DNA from: Dimargaris cristalligena
Taxonomy: Eukaryota; Kickxellomycota; Dimargaritomycetes; Dimargaritales; Dimargaritaceae
Assembly (NCBI GenBank): GCA_027576995.1
Contig: JANBQC010000311.1
Location: 1 to 32,498 of the forward strand
DNA: 32,498 nt
Direction of reading: 5' to 3'
The notes under the pieces are model-generated. The model did not search any database and was not told the origin of the DNA. It saw nothing but the letters and a program-made list of their open reading frames with translations. Within the stretch, counting starts at the first letter, position 1, and each line of letters opens with the position of its first letter. The position numbers were made by a program, and so were the translations under genes. Shown one piece after another: positions 11,555 through 22,160 of the stretch.

Positions 11555-12601
11555 TGGAAACTGAAAGTGTACGTAAGAAGGGTAAACCGGAAGGTAGCGG
11601 GAAAGAGTGAGATGGAGCAGGAAGAAGACACCGTCAATCGAGGAGAGGTCGGATGGCAAGGCCGAAGCAAAGGGGGAGGAGGTCACTTAAAAAGCGAAGA
11701 AAGAACCGGGAAAGAAAGGGAAAGAGAGAAAGAGAGAGAGGGAGAGAAGGACATCAGAAGTCAAAGGCCGTCTCGTCTCTCTCTAAAAGAGAATGGGCTT
11801 CGGGACTCATCCTGTGGCGCTTGCCAGAGACCAGACCACAACGGTGATGATGTGCCACAACTACGGGGAAATGGCCCTTGGCTTGCTGGGCATGGTGTAT
11901 ATGTTCATCGATGCTATACTGCCCCTTAAATCACCGTAACTGCTACTACTACATGTATAGCCTATACTTTCTACCGCAGCTCCACACAGCACAGTCGCCG
12001 TCAAAAGGTCCATTTTACACCGAGGAAGTTGTTAATGAAGGGAGAGTGAGACTTGGTCCTGATAACCTATGTCCCTTCCTCCTGTTCAGAGTTCAGTAGA
12101 TGCTTTTGTTTCCCCATTTTTATTGGACAACATGGGTGGGAGAGTGCCAATTGCTTTTCCGTACAGCTAAAGTGAAGGAGAGATGGGGATTGTAATTGGG
12201 AGAAGGCAAGCCGTACTGTCTGGTAAAAAAAACAGGTCATTTATCAAACGACATGTAGTAAACTCGAACTCAGTCTGGACGGTTAGGCTATGGTGGAAAT
12301 ATGTGCATCTTGAAGGGATGGTGACGGTGGGGCAAAATGGGGTGCAGTGCAAATCAACGGATCATAAAAATAGCCAACAGTCTAATAAACAATGGGCCAT
12401 CGCTGAATAACACAAATGAAGGGATAGTGTGCTAATGTGAAACAAAATCTTGGAAATACATGAGATATTGACATGAGTGCGTCGCAAAGGCCGTGGCTAT
12501 GCGGGATGTTCGATGCGGGCGAGGAATGGCAGGGAGGGGGTGCAGAGTGCGGGTGACTAAAAAGGAATAGTGCCGACATGGTGATGGACGGTACTATCGC
12601 T
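11555..12601. other. Gene-free interval upstream of the eIF4E-family gene
   Basis: About 1 kb. A purine-rich + strand tract at roughly 11690-11750 (C/T-rich in the sense direction of the eIF4E-family gene) is probably part of its leader or core promoter. Lys/Arg/Glu-rich frames over this tract are artefacts of its composition. The remainder probably holds the 3' region of the small gene at 12602-12886. Confidence 0.5.
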
Positions 12602-12886
12602 TCAGATGTCCATGCCGCCATCGTCGTCACTCTCATCGGTATCGGCAGCACCGGTCGTAGGAATCCCCCAGTCGCTATCCGTAATCGACGAAACGAGAAA
12701 CGCCCGCGGGACTCGGTTTTTGTTAACCCGTCGACGGTGATACTCCCGGCCCGGAGGCGGTCCCAATGCCGCCGCCTCACTCGGCGCCGGGCCAGTCGAT
12801 ATCAACAGGACGAATAAAAAAAGCACCACCAACCAAATAAGCGAGGTGGGGGCCGTGAATCGGAATAAGTCGGAGTGGAAGAGCAT
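12602..12886 (-). CDS. Small orphan membrane protein with acidic tail
   Basis: A 94-aa frame I do not recognise. It starts at the only good ATG (MLFHSDLFRF). A hydrophobic segment at about residues 13-32 (LIWLVVLFLFVLLIS) is followed by a Pro/Ala linker, a basic patch at about 47-61 (REYHRRRVNKNRVPR) and an acidic end (DTDESDDDGG). This order suggests a single-pass protein or a signal anchor. GC-rich third positions resemble its neighbours, which argues for real coding. It could instead be one exon of a longer gene, or non-coding. It is on the same strand as the flanking genes, 1.05 kb upstream of the eIF4E-family gene. Confidence 0.45.
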   Translation of the reverse strand: MLFHSDLFRFTAPTSLIWLVVLFLFVLLISTGPAPSEAAALGPPPGREYHRRRVNKNRVPRAFLVSSITDSDWGIPTTGAADTDESDDDGGMDI

Positions 12887-13405
12887 GCTAATGAGTGGAT
12901 AAGGGAAAGTGAAATAAATGAATGGGTGGGTGAGCAACAGAAGGGGATGATAAAGGGCGGCAAGTCGTCAGTTAAGCCAACGAGAGTCAACTTAGGGGGC
13001 CTGTCAAGCTAGTAGTGATGAATAGGACCTGGCTATTCTACTTAAACTAGATTATAGAGTATAAAACACGTAAAGGAAGAGGAGGGGCACAGAGAACGCG
13101 GAAGAGAAATAGAGAACTACGATATAGGTTATTTAAAGGGAGAAATCACGAACTGAACAAATGATTGAAAATATATGACGTTTTGTAGAGCAGAACTACT
13201 GGTAAAATGCTTAAACATAAAATATAATGTAGAGGTTGACCAAGTCGGTCATTTCATAAATATAATGCAATAATAAACAACAACGAAACTGTGGGCGGAT
13301 GTGATACGGCCCGAGGCAGTCGTATATATATATCTTTGCTTTATTCAAGCCACGTCTCCCACATTGCACAGCACCGCGGAGGTTCCCTCCCTCTGCAGTG
13401 GCACC

Positions 13406-13471
13406 CAAGTTCAAGTTCAAGTTCAAGTTCAAGTTCAAGTCCAAGTCCAAGCCCAAGCCCAAGCCGAAGCT
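13406..13471 (+). repeat. Graded hexanucleotide array (CAAGNN)11
   Basis: Eleven tandem six-base units in order: CAAGTT five times, CAAGTC twice, CAAGCC three times, then GAAGCT. Variant units are grouped, not mixed. Three more units of the same family (CAAGTC, CAAGTC, CAAGTG) occur at 25275-25292. Confidence 0.95.
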
Positions 13472-13932
13472 CCCGTTCCCCTCTCCTCCCCTTCCGCACA
13501 GACCTATACTCCCCCGTCGTGGCTCACCGCGTTGTCATTTTGCCGTTTTACATCCTCCAGGGTATTAATACCTTTGAAATGTGTCAAAGAGCAGTCACTC
13601 GGGGCCCACCCCCCCTGCTTATAAATAGCTCCAATGCAAGTGATAGTCGCCGTAGGGCTCTATTCCCACACCCCTAATAGCCCTGCAGCAAGGCAGGACG
13701 AAGTAGAAGCGAGTGGGGCAACGGGGATAGACGCGCGCGTTAAGAGGGACATTTGAGCAGTACGGTCTTTCGGCTTAAAAGTGGCCATTCCTTTGGAAAC
13801 ACAACCATCCCCTCCCCTCCAGTTATAATCAAAGGTCCCGGGCCTCCCATCTACTCCACACTACAGTTGATCCAACCCACCTTCGGGCACAAGGGGGGAG
13901 GATGGGGATGGGGGTGTCGATAAAACGAAGGA

Positions 13933-13935
<3 letters not shown>

Positions 13936-13967
<32 letters not shown>
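13936..13967 (+). repeat. GA dinucleotide microsatellite
   Basis: Sixteen uninterrupted GA units in a gene-free interval. Shorter GA runs occur at 9953-9972 and 15620-15639 and CT runs at about 23469-23501. Confidence 0.95.
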
Positions 13968-13970
<3 letters not shown>

Positions 13971-14488
13971 AGCGAGTAAATCAAAGGATTCGTCGTCACA
14001 TTTCAGCCGGTTCTTGGTCCGCCGGACTATAGCAGTGGCCCGGATTAACGCGCCCTAATCGTAAGAGCCCAGCACTGCCACTCTACACCGCGTACTCTTT
14101 GATTTCTTGGCTATCGCTTAAAGACTCATAGGGGCCTCGTCGTTCCATTAATACCCCAATCAATTAATCTGAAGAATTGCCCGCTAAATCCATTAAGCCC
14201 CGATTATTAAATGATGATTGCCTAATACCACCCCTCCCCCCTTGAAGTCCAACCATATTCCTCCCTCCCCTAGTCACCTTTATATTCTTAGTCTTTGAGC
14301 ACCCTGGCTCATTGCTTCTCCACACTTCCTTCGCCCAGTAAATTGTCAGTAATCCCCACCATCGACCCAACCAACGGACATAGTAGCAACCCCCTTTCCT
14401 CCCTCCGTCTGCCCACCTCCGGTTCATCACCATTATTTAGTCGACTCATTGCCGGTAAGTTCAACAGTTAGGTAAGTCAAAATTATTC

Positions 14489-16884
14489 CTATTGGAAAAT
14501 ATAAATAGATGTCTCGGCAACCCCGAGACTGAGCAGCTCGTGCCGTATATCCTGATTAAAGGCCGGGGGACCACAAATTAATACAGCATAGCGGGGCGGA
14601 TTAACAGCGCTGGGGGAAACCAACCAGTCGCTGGGTGGGCGCCACTGCATACCCGCCTGGTCCAACATCTCCCCCAGCCAGGGTCCCGTCAGTCTACCCC
14701 GACCCCAATGGTACGTTACATTTCCCCTTGGCCGTACTGTGCCCCCGGGTGGGCCCGCTGCTGCTGTCGCTGCCACTGCTGCCGTGGGGGACGGTAGGGT
14801 CGAGTCGGGCCCGCCATGACTATCCTCCGCACGATCTGCCCGTGTCAGTACATGGTGGAGGTGGAAATGGCGGCGGGCCGATCCACTACTCCCCTCGTCA
14901 GTACCGGCCCATTGCTGCAGCTCCTCCCGTAACCAAATGTCGCCATAGTGCTTATTGGAGTAGACCAGGAGCGCCCGCCGGTCGCGTGGTCCAAAGCGAG
15001 TACGATCAAAGTATTCCTGGAGATACTGAAACATGGGGGTAATACCCGACCCGGCGGCCAGCATGATGACTTGCGGAATCTATTGGTATAAAGTCGTAGT
15101 GGTTGGGGTTGAAGGTGTTTTAAAAAAAGATTAGGGCAGAGATAAGTAAGTACACCAATCAATACTCCCAGTATGAACGGGGAGGGAAGTGGGGGTTCAG
15201 AGAGGGAACCCCAGGGTGAGTTAGTGTCGATTTCGCATGGTCGCCCAGGTCAACCCCCCTTGTCTTTCTCCGCTTCCTACCGCTGGAGGACCTTGGTGCA
15301 GAGTAGATTAAAAGGCCCCTCCTGAGCTAGAAAAGCTCGTCAGACGAGTAGAGTTCTTACCTCTCCAATCGCGCCCTTAAATGGCCCGGGAATGGGCCCA
15401 CGTAGTAGTACTCGATGACTGGGCTTTAAATCCGCCAATGTGGCGGTGTAGGGGTGATTGGGATATACCTGTAAAACACAGTGGTGTAACATACACAATC
15501 AAGGGCAGTGATAAAAGAAGTCCAGACGACGATATGAATGGGGGCAGCGTAGCAATCCATTGGATTCAGAATGACTTAAATAACAGTGGTCCGGATTTTC
15601 GTCATTATTAGGGGAAATAAAGAGAGAGAGAGAGAGAGGGAGGATCTCTAGGGGGGTTAGTATATTATTTACCTTGACTAGAAATGTGAGGTCGGTAGTC
15701 GCTGTATCAACCTGGAGGGGAGTGAACGGCCGGGTCACGTATTTGCCCTGGACCGTGACTCTGTAGGGTATACCGCGTACCGTAGAGTAAATGTAAACGG
15801 AAATGTAATCGAAGAGGACAAATTAAACGGCCATGAAAAATGAATAGCATGCGCATGATAGGATTGGGTGTGATTGTTTTTTTTTACAAGGTACGGGAAA
15901 TAGGGCGCACTTCGCACCGAATTCTCTTATTGAACACTCGCTTCGTTCTAATGGCCCGCTTACCGAATAAATACATGGTAGCCGGCGTGAATTCGCTGAT
16001 GGGGCCAGGTGGCGTCTTTTGGCTGATCATCCGAACCTATAGGCCGGCAGACTAGGCGAACGGTATCGGCATTGACTGTTTCCAGGGCTACTACACCGAA
16101 TTCGGTAAAGCGACTAATAGTAAGACCGTGTAGTAGTTGCCCGGGCGTACCACCACTGCTGCTACTTCCGTTGGGTTTCCGAATCATTGCATCGCTAACC
16201 AAACTTTCCCTATTGATTAATGCCGGGGGTGGGCGCGGGGAGGAAGAGGAGGAACCTGCACGGAATTGGGTGTCTGGTGAAAGTGTAGATGATTCCGGTA
16301 TAGGGACGGCCATGCCCGCCTGGGCGGTCGCATATTCCTCGCGGAGTTCTTTAACGGACTGTTGGTAAAACTCAAGTTCGTCTCGGTAGGTGTCAAAGAT
16401 GCAAGGCATACACCCGTTTTGGCAGCAGTCGTCTAGGGTGGGTTCGAGGGGTGGCTCGGGTAAGCGTAGTTTAAGCTAAGGGATTTCCAAGAAGGGTATA
16501 AATGGTGTAACCATTACAATAATCAATCGACCCTTAAGCTGTCAGTGAATAACCCGGGTGTGATGGAAGGGGTGGGGGCAGAATTGGCGACTCCCATCTG
16601 GCCAAAAATAAATGATATAATATTAATAAGCATGGCCATAAACACCTCTCCGGCTGGGAAACTGATATATTTGGTCCCTTCGGTGTGTTGGAGTAGCCTA
16701 CCTGACCCCCTTCCTCGTATACCCCGGGCTTAGGCGGTTGAATGTGGACCGGAGGTGGTTGTGCTTCGACGGGCAATTCGAGTTTGGCTTGCGTTGTCGC
16801 CTCGGCCTCGGCTTTAAGGCGCGCGACTTCCTGGAGGTATTGCTGGACGACCGGGTTGACTGGCCGCGGCTCCTTCTTCGACAT
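14489..16884 (-). CDS. NADH-cytochrome b5 reductase-like protein with oxidoreductase-like N-terminal domain, 5 exons
   Basis: Encodes a 493-aa FAD/NAD(P)H reductase related to animal CYB5RL. Minus-strand exons: 16884-16702, 16475-15964, 15760-15673, 15468-15361, 15079-14489; they sum to 1482 bp with matching phases. Domains in order: a charged, Pro-rich start; the oxidoreductase-like domain with LEPTLDDCCQNGCMPCIFDTY (Cys 78, 79, 83, 86); a Ser/Pro-rich linker (about 120-180); the FAD domain with GYHVFIR, TRPFTP (R242, the RPY[ST] motif with Phe for Tyr), VYPNHPYTATLADL and LLRGPIPGPF; and the NADH domain with AAGSGITPM (about 305-313) and CGPPAF at 466. An Ala/Gly/Pro-rich insert of about 45 residues interrupts the NADH domain. 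Likely membrane-associated electron transfer to a haem protein; the partner is unknown. Start is the first ATG after a CT-rich leader. Confidence 0.9.
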
Positions 16885-19166
16885 GCGGACAAGCAAAAGT
16901 GCAACCTAATGGAATAAATGAAAGAGAGAGAGAGAAAAAAAGTAATTTGACTGAACTGGTACGGGTGGAGGAAAATGGAGACTCATGACGATGGGGTTGG
17001 CTTAGGGGCTGGGGGATTCGAGTGGTCCACATCTATTTCGGAGAGGGTAGTGGGGCTGCCATTCCCTCATTGATGGCGGCATTCCAGACGGCAAGGGGTA
17101 TAGTGCCTGGCACATGGTAAAAGGCGGCAGTAGCGTCCTCCCCCCTTCTCTTTTAACAGATATCATAATGGCACGCCCCATTACCGCTGCAGGGGGAGAC
17201 CGATGTATCCCCTCCCCCCCGCTTGGTTCGAAGGCCCAAAGGTACGAGAAGTAAACGGGTAGTGAAAGCACGCCTAATGGCCCTCGACCTTTTCTGCCTG
17301 CTCTATATTCTCTAGATAAGAAGTGTCGCCCATTCGGGGTCAAATGCGACACGGGCAGCCGAAAGGGAGGGGTGCAGTCGACGAGACCAACGTTATGTTT
17401 TGGCCAGGGTAGCGAATTCCATGGCGCTGTGCTTGGCTAATAGATAATCCCCGGGTGGCATGTTGGCTCTTTTACTGAAATAGCCTACTATCCTATTAAA
17501 CTCTCCGATGTGTGCTCCCGAGGCTCAATTATATTCAATTGGGTAGTTAGACTATTTATTGCACATGCCAACCCAAATAGACATTATTATCCCGGATCGT
17601 ACCGATTTGGGAAAACCAGCATCGGCGATTTCCGTTGCCAGTATGTCACCCCAAGAATTACTCTTCGCCTTAGGCTCCGTGGCAAGCAACGAGCGCCACA
17701 TCCCCGCCACCATCCATGACCTCACACCCCCGCTTGGCGGTTTACATATGGATATACATCTATAGAGTTATATAGCATCGGTCGCCCAGTTTACCATAAT
17801 GGTCAATACTCCCACAGAAAGTATAAAGAAACGAAACGAAAAAACATGCGGCGATCAGTCGGCGGTTGATTTTTGTAGCATTATTCCCCCAGTCGGGTCT
17901 ACATTCCTTCGGACCAATCGCCCTATTTATTTTAAGTAGCCTTGGAAACCCGAAGCCAGTAGTAGTATTGTCGGGGAGTTACCCACCCACCTCTTATATA
18001 GTACACGGCGGATTCCTCCAATCATAGCATTTCTAATGACCTGTTCATGGCGGGCACTGGGTCCCATGAATGGGTCAATAATTTGCCGCACCCAACCCGC
18101 ACGCCGGATGTTTGTTTAACCGTTTCCCCGTATTTCCCTATTACTTCCCAGCAAATGACTCAATAATCATCATCGTGGAAGGAGTGAGGGAGGGGGAGAA
18201 GGGCTGGCAACCCCCACCCACGCCGCTCCTCCCCACTTCTCCGCGTATCTTTTTTCCGGTATCTACCAGCTAAGAAGCCCATTATTGGTCTTGCACATTA
18301 GGTAAAAATTATCTATACAACTGACCCCACAAAAATATCCCCCCCTCCCTCCCCATAACCGATCAAGTAACTCCATCGAAACTAAGTATTCTGGACCGTA
18401 GGTGCCAGACCCTCTTTTTAGAGAACTTTGTTAAAGAACACCCCCTTAATATACCCTCTCCTAACCATAATAAACCAGGCTACATCACCAGTAAGGGCCT
18501 CTCGCCCTACTCTCTATGGTAGGAGGAGGAGGGTGAATTAAGAAAGGGCACAGCAGCAGTGTGGTTGCAAGTCAGCCAAATAAGAAATATTGTTTTACAC
18601 GCAGTGAAACAGCAACAACTAATTCGACTAGGTCGGTCCCTGGAATTTAAAAAATAGTAGTCCATTTTTATATATAATCGTGTTTTTATTATTAGCAAAT
18701 AATACCGTAATTGGTAAAATGATCAAGTCGAGACTATTCAACCCAGTCAACGGGGAGGGGGGTCACCGAATTATGTATAGAAATAAAAATTAAAAAAGGG
18801 AAGAACCGCAAGCATTCCTAAATCATACTAAATGGAGCAAAACAAATTAAAAAAGACTAGACAAAAATGCACATATTAGACTATGTTACAAAGGGCGGGG
18901 GGGGGATGATAATGTAGGAATGCGTCAGTAAAAGGTATGAGCCAGAGGTGTGTTCATGGGTAACTGAAATTGTGGATGGCCAAGAGGTAGCCAAATGGGG
19001 GAGGAGGGGATCGAAATTAAAATAAAATAAGGTATTTAAAGGAGACTATTAAAACAATATAAAGTTCACAAGCGACTGATGATGGGGCAGGTGATGTGGT
19101 CAACGCGAGCGTGCAAAGCAAAATGGATTCTTGAGCAGATGAAATTAAATAAACCCCCATCTATGT
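16885..19166. other. Gene-free interval, 2.3 kb
   Basis: Lies between the reductase promoter and the bZIP 3' end. A purine tract (GAAAGAGAGAG... on +, about 16919-16945) lies 35-60 bases upstream of the reductase ATG. Sequence from about 18500 to 19080 is A-rich. A 66-codon frame at 17565-17765 has no repeat bias and no recognisable motif; I leave it unannotated as a gene. Confidence 0.5.
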
Positions 19167-20735
19167 CTAGTGTTGCTGGGCCAACCGATTCAGAGAAACG
19201 GTTAATACTCGGCAGAATTGGTTTTCCAACATATGCTCGAGGTTCTCCAGCTCGGCCTGACTCTTGGGCAGTTGTTGGTGGTGGTGGTGCTGCTGGAGGG
19301 GCGAAAGTAGGGGACTGCTGCTGTAGTTCATGGGGGAGTTGGTCGCACCCGTGGTCGAGTTACTGAACATAGGCAGGGCAGCCGCCGTCGAGGTGGGCAG
19401 GGGCGAAAGGAACAGCTCGTCGTCACCAACCAGGGTGGCGGGGGTGGACATGGAGCTTAGGATGGGCGAAGCATAGGGGGTGGGGGGCGTCGAAGTGTTG
19501 GCCGCCTTATCGGTCAGAGTCTTCGGGAAGGAACCCCCGGTGACCGAATTGGAACCCGTAGTGGGGACCATCTTGGCGTGGTGGGTGAGGTGGGGCACCC
19601 CGGCGGGCATATCAGCGCCCAGCTTCTCATTTTGCAGAAGCGTAGACAGGTTCAGTAGGGAAAGGACTGTGGTGACGGAGGTGGAAGACTTACGGCTACT
19701 CAGCCCGGACTTGGGCAGAGCCATTGTAGCCGCGGCCCCACAGTTACCACTCGCTTCGAGGTCCAGCGCAAGGGCACCTTCCGGACCCAATTGGCTCAGG
19801 GTTTGGGGATCCACGACCTGGGCCATACGCCGAAGCTGTTCCCGCAATTGCTGGGTTTCCGCCTGGGCGGCATCCAAGTCGCTCTGCAGCTTGTCGGAGT
19901 GGTCCTGGAGGTCCTGTACCTGGGATTCCAGGGTGGTGATGTATTCCTTGCGACGCAGACGGAAGTTGCGGGCCGAGATCTTGTTGCGGATCTGGCGGCG
20001 CTCTTTGGACGACAGTTGCTTCAGGTCGATTTCTTCTGGGTCGTCGAAACACTCAGAGGACCGTTTAAGGTTTAGCGAAGACGAAGAAGAAGGATTAGCA
20101 GTAGAAGAGGCAGAGGTTGGGGCTGAGTGACTGATGCTACTGCCACTACTGCAACTCGACTGGCTACTGATGCTGGATTTCTGGGCAACGTGGGATCCAG
20201 TCGCCGAAGGCTTGGCATTCGCCATGGCTGGTGATGAACCATTGGACTGAGGATGGGAGGAAGCCAGAGCGGAATTGATATTCACGGACATTCCCGGGGC
20301 TGACGTCGGTGGTGGCACAAGCAAGTCGGTGGTCATAACGGTAGCGCCGCTGCCGTTGCTGCTGCCCATGGGGTTGGTGGCCAGAGTAGGGGAAGTCATG
20401 GATTGGGGGCAGAAAAAGGCACCGTTGGCGGCAACCATGGAAAATGTAGCCGGGTCGATGGGCATAACGGGGGATATAGGGGAGGTGGCCATGGACGACG
20501 AGGCGGTGCTGCCAACCCCGTAGTTGTCATACATGAACGAAGGGGACCGTTGGTGGACAGGGGAGGCAGCCACCATGTCGGCGGTAGTAGTAGTTGGGTT
20601 ATTGCCGGTGACGACCATATCGGCGAGCAACTGGCGGTAAAACTCGGTAGTGGGGTCGGACTGAGCGGGATACAGCGACTGGTCCAGCAGATAGCTGAGG
20701 AGGTCGCCGGAAATGGCGGAACTGTTAAGGTCCAT
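19167..20735 (-). CDS. bZIP transcription factor
   Basis: A single-exon 522-aa nuclear DNA-binding protein. The basic region at about residues 240-265 reads LSSKERRQIRNKISARNFRLRRKEY, with the invariant Asn and Arg spaced as N-x7-R (N251 and R259). A leucine zipper follows with heptad positions L269, L276, L283, A290 and L297, so one of five positions is Ala. The basic region resembles those of fungal stress or nutrient regulators, but I cannot name an ortholog. Residues 40-230 are Ser/Thr/Pro/Ala-rich, probably activation sequence, with a Ser-rich run just before the basic region. The C-terminal part is also low-complexity, with Gln/His near residue 485, and ends in a short hydrophobic-basic motif (ENQFCRVLTVSLNRL). 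The leader has no ATG for about 220 bases upstream of the start. The frame is intact. Confidence 0.93.
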   Translation of the reverse strand: MDLNSSAISGDLLSYLLDQSLYPAQSDPTTEFYRQLLADMVVTGNNPTTTTADMVAASPVHQRSPSFMYDNYGVGSTASSSMATSPISPVMPIDPATFSMVAANGAFFCPQSMTSPTLATNPMGSSNGSGATVMTTDLLVPPPTSAPGMSVNINSALASSHPQSNGSSPAMANAKPSATGSHVAQKSSISSQSSCSSGSSISHSAPTSASSTANPSSSSSLNLKRSSECFDDPEEIDLKQLSSKERRQIRNKISARNFRLRRKEYITTLESQVQDLQDHSDKLQSDLDAAQAETQQLREQLRRMAQVVDPQTLSQLGPEGALALDLEASGNCGAAATMALPKSGLSSRKSSTSVTTVLSLLNLSTLLQNEKLGADMPAGVPHLTHHAKMVPTTGSNSVTGGSFPKTLTDKAANTSTPPTPYASPILSSMSTPATLVGDDELFLSPLPTSTAAALPMFSNSTTGATNSPMNYSSSPLLSPLQQHHHHQQLPKSQAELENLEHMLENQFCRVLTVSLNRLAQQH

Positions 20736-22136
20736 GTTTAAGGGAAGGGGGTGGGAGCAACGAGGGAGAGGAGAGGCTAAGATGAAGCTTCGGTTAAAGG
20801 AGCGGGGTGTGAAATGATGGATGTTGAATATATATCTCTATATATATATTAGGACAACCGGCAATAGATAGTTTGGAAATCAGGAATGATTATAATAAGG
20901 GAGGTGACCAGGGGGGAGTGGTACGGGCAAAATACGGACCTGCGACAATGTAAGCATTGGCAGGCAGAGGCAATGTATCAATATATCTATATTTAAAGCG
21001 GCGGGGATGTAAGGCGGTTAAATATTGGACTCGGTCGAAGCTAGTGTAGCGGGGAGCAAAAAAATAGAAAGGCTTGGCGCCGAGGGGGGGGACAATGAAG
21101 GAGAGGGTGATGGATGTGGGTATTTAAGGAGCGCGATTGGACGGAAGTACCAAAAAACAGGGGGGGTTGCCTAAAGAGGGAGGGGAGGTTGAGAGACCTC
21201 GAAGGCAGTATAGTAATAGGGAGTCGGAAGGGGGATACTCTGCGTGTGAGAAGGATGCACAAATAACTGATGCACACAGACGCGGATAAATAGTCAAAGA
21301 AGAGGAAGGTTGGTTCGATGCGGGCTAATGTACGGTCGGAGGCAAAGTGTGACCGCGGGGGGTGTGATTCGGGAGAATTGGAGGAGGAGTTATGTGGCTT
21401 TAGAGGACTGTCAATAAGAGATGGATATATATACGAGGTGGTTCACAGCGTATAATGGGCAAGAAGATGCAGCTATTAAGAGTGTGAGTTGGTGTGGTTG
21501 TGATAAATAAGTAAAGGAAGGTTGGTCGGAGTGGGAGTCGTTGCTAAGCAAGACACGGCAGAGGAGACGGAGGAAGAGATTATTAAGCAGTCCAGCTCCT
21601 TCTGGGTGAGAGGCGATGGAGGTCCTTTTATAACGGAATGTTGAGTATCGCGATTAACCTAATCCACCCCTACAATAATCCTAACGGACCAACCAGCCAA
21701 CCCCCGTTGACCTTCCCTTATCCCGGTGGTGAGCCTAGTGGGAATATAATCTTGCCAAGATTATCCCATCCCCCAAAATAAAAGGGGGCGGAAGAGGGAG
21801 GAGGGTCTCGGGGTTTAGAGGGGGTTATCGGGATATTGGGAGAGTCCACACGGACGGACGGGGTGGGCTAATGAGAAGGGGGGGACCACCCTCTCTCTCT
21901 CTCCCTATTTATTTAGTACCCGGAAAGTGGGCGAGTGAATAAACTACTATAGAGCCCATCATGCGGGGGAACCCAAAGGGCCGATTATTCAGCCTCGGAA
22001 ATTTGCACGAATCGCAGACCCCGCACGGCGCCGGGCCTAGTTGGGGCCCTCTTATTAGTAAGCGTCCGCCTATCTCCTCCCTCCCGCCTATCTTCCACCA
22101 CTATTATTTCGCTTTGGGTAGTAATAGTAGTGGGCG

Positions 22137-22160
22137 CCCCCCCTTTTTTTTGGGGGGGGG
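22137..22160 (+). repeat. C7-T8-G9 homopolymer trio
   Basis: Seven C, eight T and nine G follow one another directly, so C7 can pair with G7 around a T8 loop. It lies in the gene-free region. It may be real or a sequencing or assembly artefact, as such runs are error-prone. Confidence 0.85.

Larger units (their letters stand above)
12887..14488. other. Gene-free interval with simple repeats
   Basis: 1.6 kb between the small membrane-protein gene and the cytochrome b5 reductase-like gene. It contains the hexanucleotide array at 13406-13471 and a GA microsatellite at 13936-13967. An open + strand frame of about 107 codons covers the hexamer array (13301-13624), but its only repeat is Gln-Val/Gln-Ala and no domain is recognisable. 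No RNA gene seen. Confidence 0.5.

Noticed and set aside
11653..11929. Lys/Arg/Glu-rich frames upstream of the eIF4E-family gene
   Set aside because: They come from a purine-rich tract that is more simply the pyrimidine-rich leader of the minus-strand gene.
13406..13471. CRISPR-like tandem array
   Set aside because: Units are six bases without spacers in a eukaryotic genome; it is a minisatellite.
17002..17352. 116-codon minus frame upstream of the reductase
   Set aside because: It starts at GTG, has no motif and lies in the presumed promoter region.
17559..17765. 66-68-codon + strand frame with normal composition
   Set aside because: No motif, no splice-linked neighbours and an overlapping frame of equal length; not enough to call a gene.
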